Assembly (NCBI GenBank): GCA_965220305.1
Contig: OZ244817.1
Coordinates: forward strand, 1 to 64,000
Direction: 5' to 3'
Source: G965220305 sp965220305
Lineage (GTDB): Bacteria > Chloroflexota > Dehalococcoidia > Lucifugimonadales > UBA3495
DNA: 64,000 nucleotides
Shown piece after piece: positions 59,355-64,000 of the stretch. Both the position numbers and the translations under genes were made by a program. Below the pieces are notes generated by a model, which saw nothing but the letters and a program-made list of their open reading frames with translations, was not told where the DNA came from and did not search any database. Within the stretch, counting starts at the first letter, position 1, and each line of letters starts with the position of its first letter.

Positions 59355-61058
59355 CTAGGCTGCTGAAGGCCGAAAGTCCAGCACCCTGAGATTGACCTGC
59401 CGTTCGCCGTTCCAGTAGTCGGTGAGCAGGCTATATACCAGGTCAATGTTGGAAATACTATCTTGCCACTTCTCTGCTTGGTCAAACATCAATGCGGTCC
59501 ATTCTTCCCTTCCCTGGCGCACCCGTAGTTTCACGTGCCGCCCCTGCCGACCCACGTACTGGGATGCCGTCACTTGGGCCCCCCGAGTCAGGAACACGGG
59601 CTGAGGGTTGCCAACGCCATAGGGTTCCAGGGCCAACAGCCATTCCAGGGCTTCGTGGCCCAGTTCGGCCAGACCTATGTCGGCGTCAATGCTGGTAATC
59701 GGGGCCAGGGGCAGTTCTGACAGGGCTGCGGCGGCGATGGCGGACAGTTCCTCCCGGAGTTCCGGTACTCTTTCCCGCAACAGGGTGAAACCCGCAGCCT
59801 GCGAGTGACCACCGAAACGCACAAAAAGGTCGCTGCAGGCCGTAAAAGCTTCTATCAGGTTGAACTCCGGGATGCTGCGGGCACTGGCTGTAACCCGCTG
59901 GTCGGCAACTGAGGACATCACCACCGCCGGGCGATGGAACATCTCGCTGAGCCTTCCCGCCACCAGGCCGGCAACCCCGGGAGTAATAACGGGGTCATCC
60001 ACCAAGAGAATAGGGGGCACGGGGCTATGAAGTTGCACCTCGGCCAGAGCCACGGCAAGGGCCTGCTCCGTCAGGGCCCGCCTTTCCTGGTTTAACCCCT
60101 CCACCTGGTCGGCCAGAGCTTCTGCTTCGGCCTCGGATGTGGTCGTCAACAACTGATAGCTGGCCAGGGCGTGGTCCATGCGCCCCGGGGCGTTGAGGCG
60201 GGGAGCCAACTGGTAGGAGACCGTTTCGGTGTTGAATCCTTGAGCCTGAATGCCGGCGCGACGGCACAGGGCTCGCAGTCCCGGACGCCGCGTCCGGGCC
60301 AACTCCATCAGTCCTTGGCTAACTATGTAGCGGTTCTCGTCAACCAGGGGTACCAGGTCGGCGATGGTCCCCAGCGCGGCCAACTCCAGAAGGTCCCGGT
60401 TCCAGGGTTGCCCGAGATAGTCGTAGATCCCCTGCACCAACTTGAAAGCCAGCCCCGCGCCGCAGAGGCCGTCGTAGGGGTAACTGCTGCCGGGCATACG
60501 AGGATTGATTATTGCGGTGGCCTGGGGAACTCGCTCGGAGGGTGTATGGTGGTCGGTGATTATTACGTCCATCCCCAATTGCTTCGACCGGGCAACCTCG
60601 TCCACCGAAGTGACACCGCAGTCTACGGTGACGATCAGGCCGACTCCCTTTTCCGACAGAAGCCCCACTGCGTCGTCGGATAGGCCGTGTCCCTCATCAA
60701 CGCGGTGGGGTAAATAGGGTTCGACCGGGACTCCGAGGGCCCCCAAGCCGTCGGCGATGATGGCCGTTCCGGTTACGCCATCAACATCGAAATCACCGAA
60801 TATTCCCACCCGCTCCCCCCGCTGCACCGCGCTAAAAAGCCTGGGCAAGGCCAATTCCATACCCGGCAGTCTCAGGGGGTTGTAGGGCAGTCGGTGGGGC
60901 GGTTCCAAGAATAGCCGCAGTTTCTCGCTGGTGTCCACCCCTCGGGCAGCCAGGACTTGGGCCACCAATCGGGGCACCCGCTTATCTAGCTCGGGAGTGG
61001 GACGTTCAGGGGTCAATTGCCACTGGCTGATAGGTTGGGCCATCAAGTCCGCTGTCAC
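59355..61058 (-). CDS. recJ: Single-strand-specific exonuclease RecJ
   Basis: 567 residues, typical of RecJ. DHH-family motifs: FGDFDVDGVTGTAI, VTVDCGVTS, ITDHHTPSE and INPRMPGS, then DHHA1 with FVRFGGHSQAAGF and an OB-fold C-terminus (RQGREEWTALMFDQAE). It degrades single-stranded DNA 5' to 3' in repair and recombination. The start is a GTG at 61058 or ATG at 61043; neither has a clear ribosome site. All catalytic Asp/His residues are present. Confidence 0.95.
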   Translation of the reverse strand: MTADLMAQPISQWQLTPERPTPELDKRVPRLVAQVLAARGVDTSEKLRLFLEPPHRLPYNPLRLPGMELALPRLFSAVQRGERVGIFGDFDVDGVTGTAIIADGLGALGVPVEPYLPHRVDEGHGLSDDAVGLLSEKGVGLIVTVDCGVTSVDEVARSKQLGMDVIITDHHTPSERVPQATAIINPRMPGSSYPYDGLCGAGLAFKLVQGIYDYLGQPWNRDLLELAALGTIADLVPLVDENRYIVSQGLMELARTRRPGLRALCRRAGIQAQGFNTETVSYQLAPRLNAPGRMDHALASYQLLTTTSEAEAEALADQVEGLNQERRALTEQALAVALAEVQLHSPVPPILLVDDPVITPGVAGLVAGRLSEMFHRPAVVMSSVADQRVTASARSIPEFNLIEAFTACSDLFVRFGGHSQAAGFTLLRERVPELREELSAIAAAALSELPLAPITSIDADIGLAELGHEALEWLLALEPYGVGNPQPVFLTRGAQVTASQYVGRQGRHVKLRVRQGREEWTALMFDQAEKWQDSISNIDLVYSLLTDYWNGERQVNLRVLDFRPSAA

Positions 61059-61119
61059 AAAAAGTAGCGAGAAGATTGTGCCCGGTAGGCCGGAGAAAAG
61101 CTCGTCCTAACGGGCGGTG

Positions 61120-61632
61120 TTATCGTTGCAACGGTTGGTCATCGTCGGTCTGGGAGCCTCGGAACCAGCGGCGGCGCAATTCCCTTCGGGCCATGTTGCG
61201 GCGTGAAACATGGTCCATCAGGTTGCTGATGCCGATATACCGGAAGTCGTAGCCAAACAGGGTCTCCCAGGCTCCCCATAACGTATATATCAACAGTATA
61301 ACGCCCACGAACCCCAGGGTAGAAACCAGTCTAAAACTGGATTCCAGTTGTCCGGAAACGAAAGCCAAGAAGACCAGTAGCAATTGCGCCAGCGATGCTT
61401 GCATTCCCTGGAAGGCTCCCCAGGGTTTCTGCCGACGGCGGAAGGAACGGGCAATCATGTACGATACGACGGGACAAGGCGTCAGGGCCACGAAAAGGGG
61501 CACACCGCCGCCAATGAGCAAGAACATCAGCAGCACGGGGACGCCGACGAGCAGAGCGGAGGCGTGGGCCACGGCGCTGCCCGTTCGCTCCCCCATGGTG
61601 AAAGTGTAAGTTTCTTGCTCTACTGGGCCCAC
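61120..61632 (-). CDS. Unrecognised integral membrane protein
   Basis: 170 residues with three to four hydrophobic segments (about 20-50, 80-97, 100-125) and a charged tail rich in Arg (RRNMARRELRRRWFRGSQ). No family is recognised with confidence; the layout resembles small DUF4870-like membrane proteins. It is on the same strand as fabF, 15 bp downstream of it, and 61 bp upstream of recJ, so it is probably co-transcribed with fabF. Confidence 0.6.
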   Translation of the reverse strand: MGPVEQETYTFTMGERTGSAVAHASALLVGVPVLLMFLLIGGGVPLFVALTPCPVVSYMIARSFRRRQKPWGAFQGMQASLAQLLLVFLAFVSGQLESSFRLVSTLGFVGVILLIYTLWGAWETLFGYDFRYIGISNLMDHVSRRNMARRELRRRWFRGSQTDDDQPLQR

Positions 61633-61647
61633 AATCTAGGTTCCCGG

Positions 61648-62907
61648 TTAGCGGGACCGGTCCGGTTTGCCGAACACCAACACGGAATTGTGCCCCCCAA
61701 ATCCGAAGGAGTTGCTCATGGTCACGTTCAGCTCTTGAGGCCGGGAGGTCAGGGGTGTGTAGTCAAGGTCGCAATCCGGGTCCGGGTCCACCAGGTTAAT
61801 GGTAGGGGGGATGATGCTGTCCTGCATGGACAGGACGCAGAATGCGGCTTCCAGCGCGCCCCCGGCGCCCAGGAGATGGCCGGTCATGGACTTGCTCGAA
61901 CTGATGGGGACCCGGTAGGCCTCTTCACCCAGAGCCAGCTTGATGGCCTTGGTTTCCTGGAAGTCGTTTAGTGGCGTGGAAGTGCCGTGGGCATTGACGT
62001 AGTCCACCTCGGAGGCGTCAATGCCGGCTGTCTGTAGCGCCATCTTCATCGCCTTGGCGGCGCTCTGGGCTGTGGGGTTGGGCTCGGTCAAATGATGGGC
62101 GTCGGAAGAAGCGCCGTAACCGCAGACCTCTGCCAGCAGGGGGGCTCCCCTTTCCTCGGCGTGTTGCTCGCTTTCCAGGACCAATATCGTGGACCCTTCC
62201 CCGATTACGAACCCGTCCCGGTCCCGGCTGAAGGGCCTGCTGGCCCGCTGCGGCTCATCGTTGAGCCTGGACAGGGCCCGTAGGGAGTTGAACCCGGCGA
62301 CGGCTATCGGAACTATGGGGGCCTCGCTTCCGCCTGCCAGTACCACGTCCACCTGCCCCCGCCGAATCATTTCCAGACCCTGTCCCAGGGCGTCGGCCCC
62401 GCTGGAACAGGAGGAAACGACACAGTAATTGGCCCCCATCGCCCCGGTAACCATCGAGACTTGGGCGGAGGCCATATCTCCCAACATCATTGGAATTACG
62501 AAGGGGGAGACTCGTTTGGGTCCCCGCTCCCGCCGGATTGCCTCCTGTTGGGTCAGGGTAATCAGCCCCCCCACACCGCTGCCGACGATGACGCCGATAC
62601 GGTAGGGGTCCGCCTCCCGTGGGTCCAAGTCCGCCTGGCGGCAGGCCTCCTGGGCGGCCACCGCGGCGAATTGGGCAAAGCGGTCCATGCGGCGGGCATC
62701 TTTCTTCTCCAGGTATTGCTCCGGGTCAAATCCCTTGACCTCGGCGGCAAAACGGGTATCGAACCCTTCGGTGTCGAAAGCGGTGATGTAGTCGATACCG
62801 GACTTTCCCTGAACCAGCGCCGACCACGTGGAGGGGGTGTCCAGGCCCAGGGGACTAATCATGCCGATGCCGGTGACGAATACACGGTTATTTTCAGTCA
62901 TAATCAT
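61648..62907 (-). CDS. fabF: Beta-ketoacyl-ACP synthase II
   Basis: 419 residues. The condensing-enzyme triad is visible: Cys in VVSSCSSGADAL, His in NAHGTSTPLND and His in MTGHLLGAGGALEA. N-terminal VFVTGIGMISPLG and C-terminal SNSFGFGGHNSVLVF are standard for FabF. It elongates acyl-ACP with malonyl-ACP in fatty acid synthesis. Two nearby Met starts exist (62907 and 62901); a GACGGGA site fits either. No other fab gene lies in the window. Confidence 0.95.
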   Translation of the reverse strand: MIMTENNRVFVTGIGMISPLGLDTPSTWSALVQGKSGIDYITAFDTEGFDTRFAAEVKGFDPEQYLEKKDARRMDRFAQFAAVAAQEACRQADLDPREADPYRIGVIVGSGVGGLITLTQQEAIRRERGPKRVSPFVIPMMLGDMASAQVSMVTGAMGANYCVVSSCSSGADALGQGLEMIRRGQVDVVLAGGSEAPIVPIAVAGFNSLRALSRLNDEPQRASRPFSRDRDGFVIGEGSTILVLESEQHAEERGAPLLAEVCGYGASSDAHHLTEPNPTAQSAAKAMKMALQTAGIDASEVDYVNAHGTSTPLNDFQETKAIKLALGEEAYRVPISSSKSMTGHLLGAGGALEAAFCVLSMQDSIIPPTINLVDPDPDCDLDYTPLTSRPQELNVTMSNSFGFGGHNSVLVFGKPDRSR

Positions 62908-63002
62908 TCCCGTCGAAGGTATGTAGGGCCGGCAATTATCGTGGACGGGGAGATTGGCGCAGGGAGGACAATCGAGTTGGCACTGTTGACACCGCCCACA
63001 TG

Positions 63003-63035
63003 CAGTGGACTATCCCAATAGCGGATAGTCCACTG
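63003..63035 (-). terminator. Perfect 13-bp hairpin after the radical SAM gene
   Basis: CAGTGGACTATCC and GGATAGTCCACTG are exact complements around a 7-base loop. It lies 31 bp beyond the stop of the radical SAM gene and upstream of fabF. There is no clear T run, so termination may be weak. Confidence 0.5.
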
Positions 63036-63065
63036 CCCACCCCCAATTGGAGCTGATGCCCCGAC

Positions 63066-64000
63066 TCAGACGCTCTTCCTCCGGGAGTCTAGGACAACTC
63101 CGTTGAGAATTTCGCTGAGCTCACTTATACGGTTGGAAACGTTGGTCGTCATTTCCTTGCTCCCGGTGCTCAGGGGGTCCGAGAGAGTCCGGAGCGATTC
63201 CGTAAGTTCGTCTATGCGGGTATTGATGTTCTCCGCCATGTCGCGGCGCGCGTTTGCCAGGGGTTGGGAGACAGTGCGCAGCGTTTCCACCAACTCTTCC
63301 ACCCGCTGGGAGATATTCTCTCCGAACTCCCGGCCCGCTATGGAAACGGGGTCGGACCAACCGCGAAGGGTCTCGGTAGCCTCGCCGAGGCGCGCCGTGA
63401 TGGTGTCGCCCAGGTCGCGGCTGCTGGCCGCCCAGCGCAGTTGGTAGGAGCGGAGAATCCTAAAAATACGGCCGTAGAGGTTGTCGATGGCAGTAAGTTT
63501 GGCGGAATAGCGGTCGAAAAGCTCCCTACTTTCCTGCATCGACCAACGCTCATCGTGGAAGACGAGCTGGCGTCCGGTGTACAGGTGATAGGGACGCATC
63601 TCCCCTTCCTGCAGCAGCTCACCCTTCTCGTTCAGCGGCGCCAGGCTGTCCCAGTTGGAGGTAGCGGGCAGTGGAGTCAGCAGATTAGCCGTCTGGTAAT
63701 TGCTCACCAGGGCCTTTCCTCCCTGCTTCTGCGTGAGCCAAGCGGCCATGTCCATGATGCTTTCTTCGGTGTCGTAGGGCAGCCCGATTATGGTCATGGC
63801 CACAACGGAGAACCCCTTCTCCCGCAGCGTCACCAAGTCGCGGTGCATTTGACCGGGCTCCTGGCGCTTTCGGACCAGCTTCAAGTTTTCGGCGTTGTCC
63901 GACTCCACACCCAGGTACACCATGCGAATGTTGGCGTCGGACATGGCGTCAGCTAGTTCAGGGTCCTGGCCAATCTCCGCCCGGGCCTGGCAAATAAGGT
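63066..64000 (-). CDS. B12-binding/radical SAM protein (5' end outside window) with coiled repeat tail
   Basis: The frame is open to the window edge, reading LICQARAEIGQDPELADAM before MSDANIRMVYLGVES, so the true start lies beyond 64000. The visible core (GVESDNAENLKLVRKRQ, VVAMTIIGLPYDTEESI) is the C-terminal half of a radical SAM barrel in the B12-binding/oxidative-cyclase-like group. The last about 110 residues carry a 29-residue repeat (RVEELVETLRTVSQPLA, RIDELTESLRTLSDPLS, RISELSEIL) predicted to be helical, which I do not know from other members. Substrate unknown. Confidence 0.82.
   Translation of the reverse strand, partial: LICQARAEIGQDPELADAMSDANIRMVYLGVESDNAENLKLVRKRQEPGQMHRDLVTLREKGFSVVAMTIIGLPYDTEESIMDMAAWLTQKQGGKALVSNYQTANLLTPLPATSNWDSLAPLNEKGELLQEGEMRPYHLYTGRQLVFHDERWSMQESRELFDRYSAKLTAIDNLYGRIFRILRSYQLRWAASSRDLGDTITARLGEATETLRGWSDPVSIAGREFGENISQRVEELVETLRTVSQPLANARRDMAENINTRIDELTESLRTLSDPLSTGSKEMTTNVSNRISELSEILNGVVLDSRRKSV

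Noticed and set aside
38193..63039. Shared 14-bp string TAGTCCACTGCCCA near 38193 and 63026
   Set aside because: A match of this length is expected by chance in 64 kb of biased composition; no wider similarity.

Overview
The window is GC-rich bacterial DNA made of a long accessory region (about 1-50.5 kb) joined to a compact housekeeping block (50.5-64 kb). The housekeeping genes (tRNA-Leu, lepA, DinB-like, DUF2269-like, galU, SRP RNA, rsmA, ispE, lgt, recJ, fabF, a B12/radical SAM protein), frequent TTG/GTG starts, a Uma2 nuclease and a Gram-positive-style type IV secretion set (PrgI, VirB4, TraG/VirD4, replication-relaxation protein) suggest Chloroflexota, perhaps a Dehalococcoidia/SAR202-type lineage. 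That placement is inference; there is no rRNA gene to confirm it.

Region 1 (1-10.2 kb, minus strand) is a conjugation operon transcribed leftward: VirB6/TrbL-like protein, VirB2-like pilin, PrgI-domain fusion, a second small pilin-like protein, VirB4, VirD4/TraG coupling protein, and a replication-relaxation protein cut by the window edge. Its upstream region carries near-perfect TTGCA-N4-TGCAA palindromes and a divergent HTH/coiled-coil regulator. Region 2 (11.4-16.1 kb) has two degenerate repeat arrays, a triple-XRE regulator, a TPR protein and a small XRE protein. Region 3 (16.2-23 kb) is one giant secreted surface-protein gene (FN3, Calx-beta, PKD-like and cadherin-like repeats) broken into several frames, with a G9 tract exactly where the signal peptide loses its start codon.

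Region 4 (24.8-36 kb) is the most striking part: nine tightly packed minus-strand genes built around a type I restriction-modification system. In transcription order they are a small Cys-rich protein, HsdM, an HExxH metallopeptidase-like protein, an AlbA_2/ATPase-like protein, a HepT-type HEPN protein, an MntA-type nucleotidyltransferase fused to HsdS, a trypsin-like serine protease, HsdR, and a DUF6602/PD-(D/E)XK-like protein. Many stops and starts overlap by 1-4 nt. I propose it works as one composite defence system in which a HepT/MntA toxin-antitoxin pair is physically tied to the DNA-recognition subunit.

Region 5 (36.2-42.6 kb) looks like a second, decayed half of the mobile element: a paralogue of the regulator, more TTGCA motifs, a replication-relaxation pseudogene with a Trp-to-stop change, a MerR-like HTH protein, an orphan HigA-like antitoxin and a frameshifted, C-terminally truncated serine recombinase. 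Region 6 (42.9-50 kb) lies between two 33-bp direct repeats (32/33 identical). It holds an A-T-R NRPS-like carboxylate reductase, a methyltransferase, a PfkB-family protein lacking its usual catalytic Asp, and a broken sulfatase-superfamily gene. An intact ISAs1-family element sits between tRNA-Leu and lepA. Lesions are frequent in the accessory part and I see none in the housekeeping genes. This points to real decay more than uniform sequencing error, although several lesions lie in short homopolymers.
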